Virus record (IMG/VR): IMGVR_UViG_3300037961_002898
Coordinates: 795 to 20,809 of that record
Reading direction: 5' to 3' (one strand)
Origin: a virus
DNA: 20,015 bases
Below the pieces are notes generated by a model. That model did not search any database and was not told the origin of the DNA. It saw only the letters and a program-made list of their open reading frames with translations. A program made the translations under genes and the position numbers. Every line of letters starts with the position of its first letter. Position 1 is the stretch's first letter. Shown piece by piece: positions 5,764-14,243 of this stretch.

Positions 5764-6026
5764 GAAGAAACTATGACGATCCCGTTTATAAAGACTGGAG
5801 GATTAAAGTATACAAAAGAGATAACTTTACATGTCAGATGCCGGGATGTAAATGCAAAAAGAGATTAAACGCGCACCACATACAGAAATGGGCAAGTGCC
5901 TCTATGTTGAGATATGATATTGATAATGGCATAACACTATGTAAGAACTGTCACGACAAAGTAACGGGACATGAACAGCATTATCAACGATTATTTCAAG
6001 ATATAGTGAGAAAAAACAATGGGTAA
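5760..6026 (+). CDS. HNH endonuclease
   Basis: An 88-aa HNH nuclease. The fold begins VYKRDNFTCQMPGC (first zinc Cys pair, CxxxxC), followed by AHHIQKW with the catalytic HH, then DNGITLCKNCH (N plus CxxC second zinc pair and the third His) and a final GHE. All ββα-metal residues are present. HNH proteins placed next to terminase genes often act with the packaging motor, cutting DNA at initiation or assisting TerL; this one lies three genes before TerL. It is too small to carry a DNA-recognition domain of a homing enzyme. Coupled by ATGA to the preceding gene and by an 8-nt overlap to the ERCC4-type nuclease. Confidence 0.85.
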   Translation: MRRNYDDPVYKDWRIKVYKRDNFTCQMPGCKCKKRLNAHHIQKWASASMLRYDIDNGITLCKNCHDKVTGHEQHYQRLFQDIVRKNNG

Positions 6027-6522
6027 GTACAAGACTGCTCCGGGGTACACTGTGGTTAGAGACACAAGAGAGCAGCAGGGATATTTCTTTAAAAAATTCA
6101 ATACGTGTCAAGGTACAGTACAAAGAAAACTTGATACTGGTGACTATTCTATACTGGGTATGGAAGAGAAGGTGTGCATAGAAAGAAAAGCAAGCGTATC
6201 AGAAATAGCGCTAAATCTAGGTAAGGGTAAATACGCCTTTTATAACGAAGTAGAAAGAATGAGAGAGTATGAACACAAGTTTATAATTTGTGAGTTTTCT
6301 ATGGAAGATGTTATGAAATTTCCAGAAGGCGCTAATATACCCAAAGAATTAAAAAACAAAGTGAAGATAACAGGAAAGTATATACTAAGATGCTTAATGG
6401 AGTTTGCAGTATTTAATGATGTACACGTTATATTCGCTGGTAGCGAAAGAGGAGCATTTGACCTGACAAGCAGTCTCTTAAAAAGAATTAACGAAAAGTA
6501 CACGATAGGGCGCAAATCATGA
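6019..6522 (+). CDS. ERCC4-type nuclease
   Basis: A 167-aa protein with the XPF/ERCC4 nuclease core: VRDTREQQGYF near residues 13-23 (D of the first motif), KLDTGDYSILG at about 37-47, and the hallmark VCIERKASVSE at about 52-62 (GD...ERK). In the common ERKxxxD form the last Asp is replaced here by Ser, with Glu next to it, so activity should be checked. No helix-hairpin-helix domain is visible at the C terminus, so it is a nuclease core alone. Related phage proteins are thought to cleave branched or flap structures during recombination and packaging. It overlaps the HNH gene by 8 nt and the ClpP-like gene by 4 nt, suggesting that all act on replicated DNA entering capsids or at expression of the same stage. 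Confidence 0.78.
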   Translation: MGKYKTAPGYTVVRDTREQQGYFFKKFNTCQGTVQRKLDTGDYSILGMEEKVCIERKASVSEIALNLGKGKYAFYNEVERMREYEHKFIICEFSMEDVMKFPEGANIPKELKNKVKITGKYILRCLMEFAVFNDVHVIFAGSERGAFDLTSSLLKRINEKYTIGRKS

Positions 6523-7130
6523 CAACGAATAGAGATAGCGTTGGTGAAATACATTCCTACAATATAGATGTAAAGAACAGAGAAATCTATATAAACGAGT
6601 TTGATGACTCTGGAGAAACTGGGGGTGTAGATCACAGGATGCTTCAGAATTTTATTAAAAACATAAACATATTAAAAAATCTAAGTAGAGATCCTATTAC
6701 CATACATATGCAAACGGTAGGTGGTTGCTGGTACTCCGGGATGGGTATATACGATGCCATTAAAAGTTGCAAATGTAAAACTACTTTTATTGGATATGGT
6801 CAACTATGCTCTATGGGTACTGTTATAATACAAGCTGCCAATAGACGTTTAATTACTGACAACTCTGCGTTTATGGTTCACTGGGGCAGTAGTGAGATAA
6901 GTGGCTACTACTTAACTGCACAAAACATTGCCGACTTTGAAAAATACACCGCACAACAAATGATAGAAATATATGCAGAAAGATGTCAAAGAGGAGATTA
7001 CTTTAAAGAACGTCAAAACAATTTATCTAAAACTAAAGCATACCTAAAAAGAAAACTAGGAGGGGGCGATTGGTATATGACAGCAGATGAGGCTGTATAT
7101 TACGGATTCGTCGATGGAATTTATAAATGA
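6519..7130 (+). CDS. ClpP-type serine protease (peptidase S14)
   Basis: A 203-aa ClpP-fold protein with an intact catalytic triad: Ser98 in GQLCSMGTVI, His121 in AFMVHWGSSE, and Asp184 in GGGDWYMTADEAV, followed by the conserved EAVYYGFVD end. The TVGGCWYSGMGIYDAI segment (about 66-81) matches the PGG-type oxyanion region and helix. No ClpA/ClpX-binding features are evident. Phage S14 proteins in this genomic position frequently serve as prohead proteases, but here another protease-like domain follows the portal gene, so its substrate is uncertain: it could process head proteins or degrade host proteins. ATGA overlaps join it to both neighbours. Confidence 0.85.
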   Translation: MTTNRDSVGEIHSYNIDVKNREIYINEFDDSGETGGVDHRMLQNFIKNINILKNLSRDPITIHMQTVGGCWYSGMGIYDAIKSCKCKTTFIGYGQLCSMGTVIIQAANRRLITDNSAFMVHWGSSEISGYYLTAQNIADFEKYTAQQMIEIYAERCQRGDYFKERQNNLSKTKAYLKRKLGGGDWYMTADEAVYYGFVDGIYK

Positions 7131-9118
7131 GTAAAGAATTAAAACAAATTGATGAAGCATGGTTGAAAATAGATGTAGACGAAAATAGTTTGTTTGACCC
7201 AACTTCTATATTGAAATCATCAGAAGACGATTTTCATCTTAAACTTACTTGGTTGATGACTAGACCAGAGTATTTTTCTTTCTTAGTAAAACAAATATTC
7301 AACATACAACTCCTGCCATCTCAAGCTCTTATTCTATATGAATTGTGGAACCGAAAGTTTCCTATGCTTATAGCAAGTCGTGGTTTTGGTAAATCCTTCA
7401 TGCTATCTCTATATTGTATGCTGAGAGCGCTTATACTTCCGGGTAGAAAGGTTGTAGTCGTAGGTGCTGCCTTTAGACAATCTAAAGTTCTTTTTGAGTA
7501 CATGGAAACCATTTGGAACAATTCTCCAATTCTAAGGGATATATGCGATGGAAACTCTGGACCCCGTAGAGATGTTGATCGTTGCGTTATGCGTATTAAT
7601 GATTCAAGGGTCACTTGCTTACCTCTTGGTGACGGGCAAAAAATTAGAGGTCAAAGAGCTAACGATATTATTAGCGATGAATTTGCTTCCATACCTCGCG
7701 ATATCTTTGAGACGGTTGTTGCAGGTTTTGCTGCCGTAAGTTCAGACCCTATCGAGAATGTTAAACGTCTTGCCGCAGAGAAGAAAGCAAAAGAACTAGG
7801 AGTAGAAATACAAAACAAAGATGAAAATAAACTAGAAGACAAGGATAACCAAATTATATTAAGTGGTACTGCTTACTATGATTTTAATCACTTTGCGACC
7901 TACTGGAAAAGATGGAAGTCTATAATAAAAAGCAAAGGCAATCCAACAAAATTAAGAGAAGTCTTTGGTGGCGAAGACGTACCAGAAAATTTTGACTGGA
8001 CTGAGTACTCTATTATGAGAATACCTTACGAACTTTTACCAGAAGGTTTTATGGATGCCTCACAGGTCGCCAGATCCAAGGCAACAGTTCACGCTGGTAT
8101 TTATCAAATGGAATTTGGAGCAGTTTTTACGCGCGACTCAGAGGGGTTTTTCAAGAGATCCTTGATAGAATCCTGCGTAGTGGACGATAAAGACCCAACA
8201 AAAGACTCTAAGGGTAACGAAATTATCTTTGAGGCAAAACTTATGGGCGACCCTAAAAAGAAATATATATTTGGCGTTGACCCAGCATCTGAGGTTGACA
8301 ATTTTAGTATAATTGTATTAGAGTTAAACGAAGATCATAGACGTATAGTACATTGCTGGACTACCAATAGATCAGAACATAAAGAAAAAGTTAAAAGAGG
8401 TTATTCCACTGAGACGGACTTTTACTCTTATTGCGCTAGGAAAATACGAGATCTTATGAGACTTTTCCCTTGTGTTCATATTGCTATGGATGCTCAAGGT
8501 GGTGGTATCGCAGTCATGGAATCTTTGCACGATAAAGATAAACTACAGGATGGAGAGATAGAAATCTGGCCCGTTATTGACGAGGATAAACCAAAAGACA
8601 CAGACGATCAACGTGGATTGCATATACTAGAAATGTGTCAATTTGCCAAATACGACTGGTTAGCAGAAGCGAATCACGGACTCAGAAAAGACCTAGAGGA
8701 CAAAGTTATACTATTTCCTAGATTTGACTCAGTTACAGTTGGTATATCAAATATAGAAGATGGTATGAAAGGTAGGATGTACGACACTCTAGAGGAGTGT
8801 GTCATGGACATAGAAGAACTTAAAGACGAGTTATCTATGATACAGATGACCCAAACATCTAATGGTAGGGATCGCTGGGATACTCCAGAGGTTGTTGTTG
8901 CTGCTGGAAAGAAAAGCAAAATGAGAAAGGACAGGTATTCGTCTTTGATTATGGCGAATATGGCGGCAAGAAAAATAGCAAGAACTCCAACCCCAGAGGC
9001 ATACGAATTCTTTGGAGGATTCGCAGGTTCTTTACCAAGTCAATCAAAACAGAAAGGTGATGGTAAACTGTACAATGGTCCAAATTGGTTTACGGAAAAC
9101 ATGAAGGATATTTATTAA
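7127..9118 (+). CDS. Terminase large subunit
   Basis: ATP-driven DNA packaging motor with nuclease. Residues about 84-90 (SRGFGKS) are the Walker A loop; IISDEFA at 181-187 is Walker B with the catalytic Glu185; ILSGTAYYDF near 244-253 fits the coupling motif. The RNase H-like nuclease domain follows: FGVDPA with Asp385, IAMDAQGGG with Asp455, and a late Asp in RKDRYSSLIMANMA near 605. At 663 aa it is somewhat longer than T4 gp17 (610 aa); the extra sequence includes a charged insert around 214-240 (KKAKELGVEIQNKDENKLED) between Walker B and motif III. Start overlaps the ClpP-like stop by 4 nt. Identity is clear from motifs and from position before the portal gene. Confidence 0.95.
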   Translation: MSKELKQIDEAWLKIDVDENSLFDPTSILKSSEDDFHLKLTWLMTRPEYFSFLVKQIFNIQLLPSQALILYELWNRKFPMLIASRGFGKSFMLSLYCMLRALILPGRKVVVVGAAFRQSKVLFEYMETIWNNSPILRDICDGNSGPRRDVDRCVMRINDSRVTCLPLGDGQKIRGQRANDIISDEFASIPRDIFETVVAGFAAVSSDPIENVKRLAAEKKAKELGVEIQNKDENKLEDKDNQIILSGTAYYDFNHFATYWKRWKSIIKSKGNPTKLREVFGGEDVPENFDWTEYSIMRIPYELLPEGFMDASQVARSKATVHAGIYQMEFGAVFTRDSEGFFKRSLIESCVVDDKDPTKDSKGNEIIFEAKLMGDPKKKYIFGVDPASEVDNFSIIVLELNEDHRRIVHCWTTNRSEHKEKVKRGYSTETDFYSYCARKIRDLMRLFPCVHIAMDAQGGGIAVMESLHDKDKLQDGEIEIWPVIDEDKPKDTDDQRGLHILEMCQFAKYDWLAEANHGLRKDLEDKVILFPRFDSVTVGISNIEDGMKGRMYDTLEECVMDIEELKDELSMIQMTQTSNGRDRWDTPEVVVAAGKKSKMRKDRYSSLIMANMAARKIARTPTPEAYEFFGGFAGSLPSQSKQKGDGKLYNGPNWFTENMKDIY

Positions 9119-9135
9119 TTTGTGTATAATACAAT
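9119..9135 (+). promoter_or_regulatory. Late-type promoter element TGTGTATAATA before portal gene
   Basis: TGTGTATAATAC (9121-9132) has a perfect TATAAT at 9125-9130 but no TTGACA-like box 16-18 nt upstream. The same element, with one variable base, lies before the protease and 163-aa genes. Leader of about 38 nt, ending AAGGAACCCG before the ATG. Confidence 0.55.
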
Positions 9136-9174
9136 AACAATCCGATTGCAATCCAAATACCAAAAAGGAACCCG

Positions 9175-11169
9175 ATGAATAAAGATAAATCTTTGATAAC
9201 TTGGAATGATTCTGACGCTTCAAGTAAAGCGGTTGCGTTTGATCAGTTCGCAAAAGCAGGTGAAGATTACGCAGGCATAACCAAGGCTAATCATCTTAGA
9301 GACTTTAAAGACATAGAGTCAAACAGATCTGTTCGTCCGGGTTTTAGAACATCTGATTATCACGCATTTAGACCAGAAGAACGAGTTCCTTATAGGCAAA
9401 AACGTGCTATAAAAATGTGCATGGATGCCTACGAAAAGGTTGGAATTATTAGAAATGTAATTGACCTTATGGGTGATTTTGGATGTCAAGGCATAAACAT
9501 AGTACACGAAAACAAAAGCGTAGAAAAGTTCTATCAACAATGGTTCAAGAAGTGTAGCGGTAAAGAAAGGTCAGAAAGATTTTTAAATTTACTATACAGA
9601 TCTGGTCAAGTTCCTGTGTACAGAAGTTATGCTAACTTGACACCAGAGGTTGTAAAGTATGTTAAATCAATTGGTCAAGATATAACTGTAGAAGTACCCA
9701 ACTTTGAAAAGAACCAAATACCTTGGCGATATAATTTCTTTAACCCCGTGTCGCTTGATATTAAAGATAGTAACATAAACCTATTCTTAGGCACGAAAAA
9801 TTTTCAGATATCACCTTCAAGTTTTTTAGACAACTTTAAAGATGGTTCTATCCCTGCGCATATGCTGGACACTCTTCCGGTAGACATAAAAGAGAGAATC
9901 AAGAACGGAGAAAGGAAAGTAACGCTAGATCCAGAAAGACTTTCTATGTTTTATTACAAGAAAGACGACTGGTCTAACTGGGCAAACCCCTTGATTTACG
10001 CAATCCTTGACGATGTAATAATGCTAGAAAAGATGAGACTTGCTGACTTGTCTGCCTTGGACGGTGCGATCTCAAACATCAGATTATGGACTCTTGGTAA
10101 TCTAGATCACAAAATCCTACCAAATAAAGCTGCTATTAATAAACTTAGAGACATACTAGCAAGCAATGTTGGTGGAGGTACTATGGAGTTAGTTTGGGGT
10201 CCAGAACTTTCTTACACAGAGTCAAATAGTCAAGTGTACAAGTTTTTAGGTTCAGAAAAGTATAATTCTGTCTTGAATAGTATTTATGCTGGTTTGGGAG
10301 TTCCTCCTACTCTTACGGGTATGGCAGGTAATGGCGGTGGTTTTACAAATAACTTTATATCGCTCAAAACTCTTGTAGAAAGATTGCAATACGGTAGAGA
10401 CCAACTAACCGCATTCTGGGAAAAGGAATGCGAGATAGTAAGAAAAGCAATGGGTTTTAGGAAGTCTCCTCATATAATGTACGATCAAATGAGTCTATCT
10501 GATGAGTCTTCTGAGAAAAACCTACTAATACAACTTGCTGATAGAGACATCATATCACATGAGACAGTACTTGAAAGATTTAAAGAAGTCCCTTCGGTTG
10601 AGAAAATGAGACTAAGGAGAGAAGATAAGTCTAGAGATGCAGAGACCTTACCAGAGAAAGCTGGACCTTTCCATCCTCCACCAGCACCTCAAGAGATGAA
10701 AGAAGAACCTCAAGTTGAACAAGTAGAAAAAACCAATGATTCTGAACCATCTGGTGGAAGACCTCTGTTTAAAAAAGACGAGGAACCTAGAAAGAAAAGG
10801 GTGGAAACACCAAAATCAAAACCCGGAGTTGCTGAACTAATAGTATGGGCAAATGCTTCTTTTGATAAGATATCTGAAATAACAAACGAGGCGTACTTGT
10901 CTGTAAAATCAAAAAAGAACATGAGATCTTTAAGTAAAGTAGAGGCGAAAGAATTAGAAGAGTTGAAGATTCATGTCCTATCTAATCTACAACCTATGTC
11001 CGAGGTAAATGTTGATAACGTCAGGAAGGTTATAGGTTCTACAAGAAAGATGCCCGAAAAACTCAAAAATCAACTTGACGCACTAAATATTAATTTAGAA
11101 AACATGAACATGGAAAACTTCAGAAGACATGCTATTTCATGCTACGTGGAGTGTTTTTTAGGCAGTTAA
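9175..11169 (+). CDS. Portal protein
   Basis: A 664-aa protein placed between TerL and the prohead protease, the standard portal position. It forms the dodecameric ring through which DNA passes. Features seen: N-terminal region with basic segments PYRQKRAIKMCMDAYEKVGI; a central stretch with KYNSVLNSIYAGLGVPPTLT and GGFTNNFISLKTLVERLQYG (about 360-405), typical of the portal stem/wing region in which a helix follows a gly-rich loop; and a C-terminal Pro/Glu/Lys-rich linker (about 495-545) before a final helical domain. The last 140 residues look like an added tail. Ribosome site AAGGA, 5 nt before the ATG, with its own promoter element upstream; the gene is not overlapped by its neighbours. 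Family assignment rests partly on position. Confidence 0.85.
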   Translation: MNKDKSLITWNDSDASSKAVAFDQFAKAGEDYAGITKANHLRDFKDIESNRSVRPGFRTSDYHAFRPEERVPYRQKRAIKMCMDAYEKVGIIRNVIDLMGDFGCQGINIVHENKSVEKFYQQWFKKCSGKERSERFLNLLYRSGQVPVYRSYANLTPEVVKYVKSIGQDITVEVPNFEKNQIPWRYNFFNPVSLDIKDSNINLFLGTKNFQISPSSFLDNFKDGSIPAHMLDTLPVDIKERIKNGERKVTLDPERLSMFYYKKDDWSNWANPLIYAILDDVIMLEKMRLADLSALDGAISNIRLWTLGNLDHKILPNKAAINKLRDILASNVGGGTMELVWGPELSYTESNSQVYKFLGSEKYNSVLNSIYAGLGVPPTLTGMAGNGGGFTNNFISLKTLVERLQYGRDQLTAFWEKECEIVRKAMGFRKSPHIMYDQMSLSDESSEKNLLIQLADRDIISHETVLERFKEVPSVEKMRLRREDKSRDAETLPEKAGPFHPPPAPQEMKEEPQVEQVEKTNDSEPSGGRPLFKKDEEPRKKRVETPKSKPGVAELIVWANASFDKISEITNEAYLSVKSKKNMRSLSKVEAKELEELKIHVLSNLQPMSEVNVDNVRKVIGSTRKMPEKLKNQLDALNINLENMNMENFRRHAISCYVECFLGS

Positions 11170-11195
11170 TCTTGTTTCTTTAAAAAATTATAATT

Positions 11196-11210
11196 TTTGT
11201 GTATACTAAT
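11196..11210 (+). promoter_or_regulatory. Late-type promoter element TGTGTATACTA before protease gene
   Basis: TTGTGTATACTAATT (11198-11212) with TATACT at 11202-11207. No -35 box. Start near 11214 would leave a leader of about 11 nt that contains GAGGTG, the ribosome site for the ATG at 11225. Confidence 0.5.
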
Positions 11211-11224
11211 TGTAGAGGTGATAC

Positions 11225-12679
11225 ATGACAATAAAAATATTCCAAAACGAAATAAATGACGGCATTGGCGAACTCGTAAAGAGTACGGCTAGTGTTGCAT
11301 ACTGCGCTGAAGCAACGATCCAAAAGGAGATTCCTGAAGAGATTGTTGTAAAAGCAATTGCTGAAAATAAAGACCAAGTTGATCTATACTATCTAGAATC
11401 AGTTTTAGTGTCTTGCGGTTGGAACAAAAACGACGATGTGTTCATGCCAGAGGCGACTTGGGCGGCACGTAACACCCCAGAAGATAAACAATTCAATTTT
11501 ATGCACGATGAGAATGATATCATCGGACATATTACTGGTAGTTATGTCTTAGGCAAAGATGGCGTTGCTGTAGCAGATGACTCAGAAATGCCAGAAGACT
11601 TTGACATTATCACTCAAGCAGTTCTTTATAATAGTTGGACTAACAGCGAAAATAAAGAACGAATGGACAAAATCATAGCAGAGATAGAAGAAGGCAAATG
11701 GTATGTTTCTATGGAATGCCTATTTGCTGGATTTGATTATGCTCTGTCAAATGAAGATGGTCTAAAGAAGGTTCTAGCAAGAGATGAAGAATCTTCTTTC
11801 TTAACAAAACACCTTAGATCTTACGGCGGTAGCGGTGAATATCAAGGTTATAAAATTGGTAGAGCGTTAAAGAACATTGCCTTTTCGGGTAAGGGTCTTG
11901 TCTCTAAACCAGCCAATCCACGAAGTGTAATTTTAAAAAGTGTAGCTTTTAATTTAGATGGCGACTCTCAATTCGATATAGGAGAATTTAATATGTCAGA
12001 TAATTTACTTGAAAAGCAATTGGCAGAAGTTCGTGAAGAACTTGTTTCTGCTAAAGCTGAAAACGAAGCTATCAAGGCTAAAATTGAAGAAGCAAAAGAC
12101 AAAGAGTTTGCTTCTAAGGTAGAAGCTTTTGAGGCAACCGTAGAAGAAAAAGATGCAAGCATTGCAGAACTTGAAGAGAATATCAAAAGTTCACAAGCTC
12201 GTATCGCTGAGTTGGAAGATACTCTTGCTAAGTCGCAAGAAGAACTTACTGTCGCCATGAAAGAAATGGACGACATGAAGAAAAAAGCAAAAGTAGAAAA
12301 AAGAATGGCTGCTCTCGTAGAAGCTGGTTTCGACCAAGAAGAAGCAGAAGAGACACTTGCTGCTTTTGATTCTGTAAACGACGAAGCTTTCGATATTATC
12401 GTTGCAAAAATGTATGAAAAAGCAAAGAAAGACAAAAAAGAAGATGAAGCTGAAGCAGCGATGCCTCCAGCGCTTAAAGAAGCACTCGAAAAGAAGAAAA
12501 AAGAGAAGGAAGCAAAAGCCGATGAAGAGGCTGAAGCTGAAGTAACTCCAGAACTTCTTGAAGATGTCGAAACTTCTGAAGCAACTTTAATTGATGCTAC
12601 GGAGCAAGTAGACGAAGTAGAATCAACAAGAGCTAGCATTTCTGACTGGCTTTCAAATAACGTACTTTCAACTAAGTAA
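11225..12679 (+). CDS. Prohead protease-scaffold fusion
   Basis: Residues 1 to about 245 look like a herpesvirus/HK97-type prohead protease (S78/U9-like): NFMHDENDIIGHI provides His94, KWYVSMECLFAGF Ser162, and the domain ends with the characteristic FSGKGLVSKPANPRSVI segment. Residues from 257 on form a Glu/Lys/Ala-rich coiled coil of scaffold type (KQLAEVREELVSAKAENEAI onward), then a disordered acidic linker. One polypeptide therefore carries protease and scaffold; in related phages the scaffold is cut out after assembly. An internal ATG at 11993 with a strong ribosome site could make the scaffold alone. A GAGGTG ribosome site precedes the start. The His and Ser residues fit the family catalytic pair by position; third residue unassigned. 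Confidence 0.82.
   Translation: MTIKIFQNEINDGIGELVKSTASVAYCAEATIQKEIPEEIVVKAIAENKDQVDLYYLESVLVSCGWNKNDDVFMPEATWAARNTPEDKQFNFMHDENDIIGHITGSYVLGKDGVAVADDSEMPEDFDIITQAVLYNSWTNSENKERMDKIIAEIEEGKWYVSMECLFAGFDYALSNEDGLKKVLARDEESSFLTKHLRSYGGSGEYQGYKIGRALKNIAFSGKGLVSKPANPRSVILKSVAFNLDGDSQFDIGEFNMSDNLLEKQLAEVREELVSAKAENEAIKAKIEEAKDKEFASKVEAFEATVEEKDASIAELEENIKSSQARIAELEDTLAKSQEELTVAMKEMDDMKKKAKVEKRMAALVEAGFDQEEAEETLAAFDSVNDEAFDIIVAKMYEKAKKDKKEDEAEAAMPPALKEALEKKKKEKEAKADEEAEAEVTPELLEDVETSEATLIDATEQVDEVESTRASISDWLSNNVLSTK
11993..12679 (+). CDS. Internal in-frame scaffold protein (nested start), 228 aa
   Basis: Inside the protease-scaffold gene, ATG codon 257 is preceded by ATAGGAG with 8 nt spacing (11979-11984). 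The same ATAGGAG with 8 nt spacing precedes the decoration protein gene at 12700. The frame is that of the parent, and the ATG falls exactly at the junction between protease and coiled-coil scaffold. The predicted product starts MSDNLLEKQLAEVREELV, with no protease residues, and would be free scaffold, as in the nested scaffold genes of lambda (Nu3 within C). Expression is inferred from the ribosome site and the domain boundary only. Confidence 0.6.
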   Translation: MSDNLLEKQLAEVREELVSAKAENEAIKAKIEEAKDKEFASKVEAFEATVEEKDASIAELEENIKSSQARIAELEDTLAKSQEELTVAMKEMDDMKKKAKVEKRMAALVEAGFDQEEAEETLAAFDSVNDEAFDIIVAKMYEKAKKDKKEDEAEAAMPPALKEALEKKKKEKEAKADEEAEAEVTPELLEDVETSEATLIDATEQVDEVESTRASISDWLSNNVLSTK

Positions 12680-12699
12680 TCATAATAGGAGATTTAACT

Positions 12700-13185
12700 A
12701 TGGCTCTCAAAGCAGATAGATATGAAGAATCAACAGACATCAGCTTCTTTTATGATGCTGGTACTGCAACTCGCGGTGGCGTAGTTGCTCTTGATGCAAC
12801 GAATGCTTCAGGTGCAGCAATGGACCAAGGTGAGAATAAAGTCGCTTATGTCGCGGCAACAAAGAATAGCATTCCGGTTGGAGTTTTGCTTAACGATGTG
12901 GTCAATAAAGACCTAACAAGAACTCACCTTAATCAATATAAGGATGAAGTTCAAAAAGGCGGTAAGGTTACTGTACTTACCCGTGGTTGGGTTGTCACCA
13001 ATAACATCACTGGTAATCCCGGTGCTGGCGACATTGCGTATCTTGACGAGACCACAGCAGGTAACGTCGGAAATGCAAGTGACCTTAGTTACTCTTCTGG
13101 AGTAATGGCAGTTGGTCGCTTCATGACCAATCAAGACGCAGATGGTTATGCTAAACTTTACGTCAATCTTCCAAACCTTGGTTAA
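12700..13185 (+). CDS. Head decoration / capsid-stabilising protein
   Basis: A 161-aa beta-rich protein (ALKADRYEESTDISFFYD..., GGVVALDATNASGAAMDQG, VLTRGWVVTNNITGNPGAGD, and VGRFMTNQDADGYAKLYVNL) located between the protease-scaffold and major capsid genes. The segments RGGVV and KGGKVTVLTRGWVVTN resemble small capsid-surface proteins found beside major capsid genes of marine phages; I recognise the pattern but cannot cite the family number. It probably sits on the outer face of the capsid lattice and adds stability. ATAGGAG ribosome site at 8 nt. Only 23 nt separate it from the major capsid gene, so both are co-expressed at high level. No signal or membrane segment. Confidence 0.72.
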   Translation: MALKADRYEESTDISFFYDAGTATRGGVVALDATNASGAAMDQGENKVAYVAATKNSIPVGVLLNDVVNKDLTRTHLNQYKDEVQKGGKVTVLTRGWVVTNNITGNPGAGDIAYLDETTAGNVGNASDLSYSSGVMAVGRFMTNQDADGYAKLYVNLPNLG

Positions 13186-13208
13186 TAAATAAACAGGAGA
13201 TAATTATA

Positions 13209-14216
13209 ATGTCATATACAGAAAGACCTAGCGAAGAATTTATTTCAGTACTTCGCAAATGTGGTGACTCCGATATGGAAGTCGCCCTTGCAGCACAAAG
13301 AGAATTTGCCAAGGCTTTGGAACTTCCTTTGCGTAAAGGCGTTCTTATCGGAAATATCCTCGGTAATATTTTCGAGACTATCAATGTAGAACCGGGCGGA
13401 AGCACTGAGTATCCTCTCGATTTGCTTTCTCCGGGACTTGAGGGTGAGCATGTTGCTTACACTAATCCGGGTCATGGTCGCGTTCCTGAGCGTGCAGTCG
13501 AAAGCGATTACGTCATGATTCCAACGTACAGCATTGCAAGTAGCATCGACTTCTTGCTCCGCTATGCTCGCGAAGCACGTTGGGACATTACTGCTCGCGC
13601 TATGCAGGTTCTTGAGGCAGGTTTTGTCAAGAAGATGAACGATGATGGTTGGCACACACTTTTGGCTGCTGGCGTTGATCGTAACATCTTGGTTTATGAC
13701 GGTGACGCAACTGCTGGTATGTTCTCAAAGAGACTTGTCAGCTTGCTTCAAACTGTCATGCGCAGAAATGCTGGTGGTAACACCGGAAGTGGAGATCGTG
13801 GTCGCTTGACAGACCTTTACGTTTCTCCAGAAGCGCTTGAAGATGTTCGCAACTGGGGTTTTGATCAGGTTTCTGATGCAACCAGAACTGCGATCTACAA
13901 TGCTGGTGGAGATGGCGCTCCTATCACCAATATCTTTGGTGTAAATCTTCACGACCTTGACGAACTCGGAGAAGGTCAAGAGTATCAAACTTTCTTTGAG
14001 AATGGTCTTGGCGGTTCTGTTCAAGGTAGTGACTCAGAACTTGTTGTTGGTCTTGACCAAGGCGCAAACGACAGTTTCGTTATGCCAATGAAGCAGCAAG
14101 TTTCTATTCACGAAGATCCTACCCTCCATCGTCAGCAGAGAGTTGGTTGGTACGGTTTCGCTGAACTTGGTTTCGGTGTCCTTGATAACCGTAGAGTTAT
14201 TCTCGGAAGCTTCTAA
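13209..14216 (+). CDS. Major capsid protein, HK97 fold
   Basis: A 335-aa protein at the expected place after protease and decoration genes. An N-terminal helical region (to about 40) is followed by NVEPGGSTEYPLDL and ERAVESDYVMIPTYSI, a typical N-arm/E-loop region, then the spine helix IDFLLRYAREARWDITARAM with VLEAGFVKKMNDDGW. LTDLYVSPEALEDVRNWG matches the common P-domain 'lyvsPe' strand-helix in HK97-type capsids, and the C-terminal VGWYGFAELGFGVLDNRRV is a conserved A-domain ending. No long N-terminal delta domain is visible, consistent with the separate scaffold. Strong ribosome site AGGAG; codons are more GC-rich than in the neighbours, as for highly expressed genes. A terminator follows immediately. 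Confidence 0.92.
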   Translation: MSYTERPSEEFISVLRKCGDSDMEVALAAQREFAKALELPLRKGVLIGNILGNIFETINVEPGGSTEYPLDLLSPGLEGEHVAYTNPGHGRVPERAVESDYVMIPTYSIASSIDFLLRYAREARWDITARAMQVLEAGFVKKMNDDGWHTLLAAGVDRNILVYDGDATAGMFSKRLVSLLQTVMRRNAGGNTGSGDRGRLTDLYVSPEALEDVRNWGFDQVSDATRTAIYNAGGDGAPITNIFGVNLHDLDELGEGQEYQTFFENGLGGSVQGSDSELVVGLDQGANDSFVMPMKQQVSIHEDPTLHRQQRVGWYGFAELGFGVLDNRRVILGSF

Positions 14217-14243
14217 TTATACTAATAATTTAGTATATCTAAT

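Noticed and set aside
11968-12639. Minus-strand frame of 223 codons with Ser/Ala-rich product
   Set aside because: Complement shadow of the Glu/Lys/Ala-rich coiled-coil scaffold; composition is the mirror of that region.
13245-13655. Minus-strand frame of 136 codons inside the major capsid gene
   Set aside because: Shadow of a well-supported highly expressed gene with no ribosome site.
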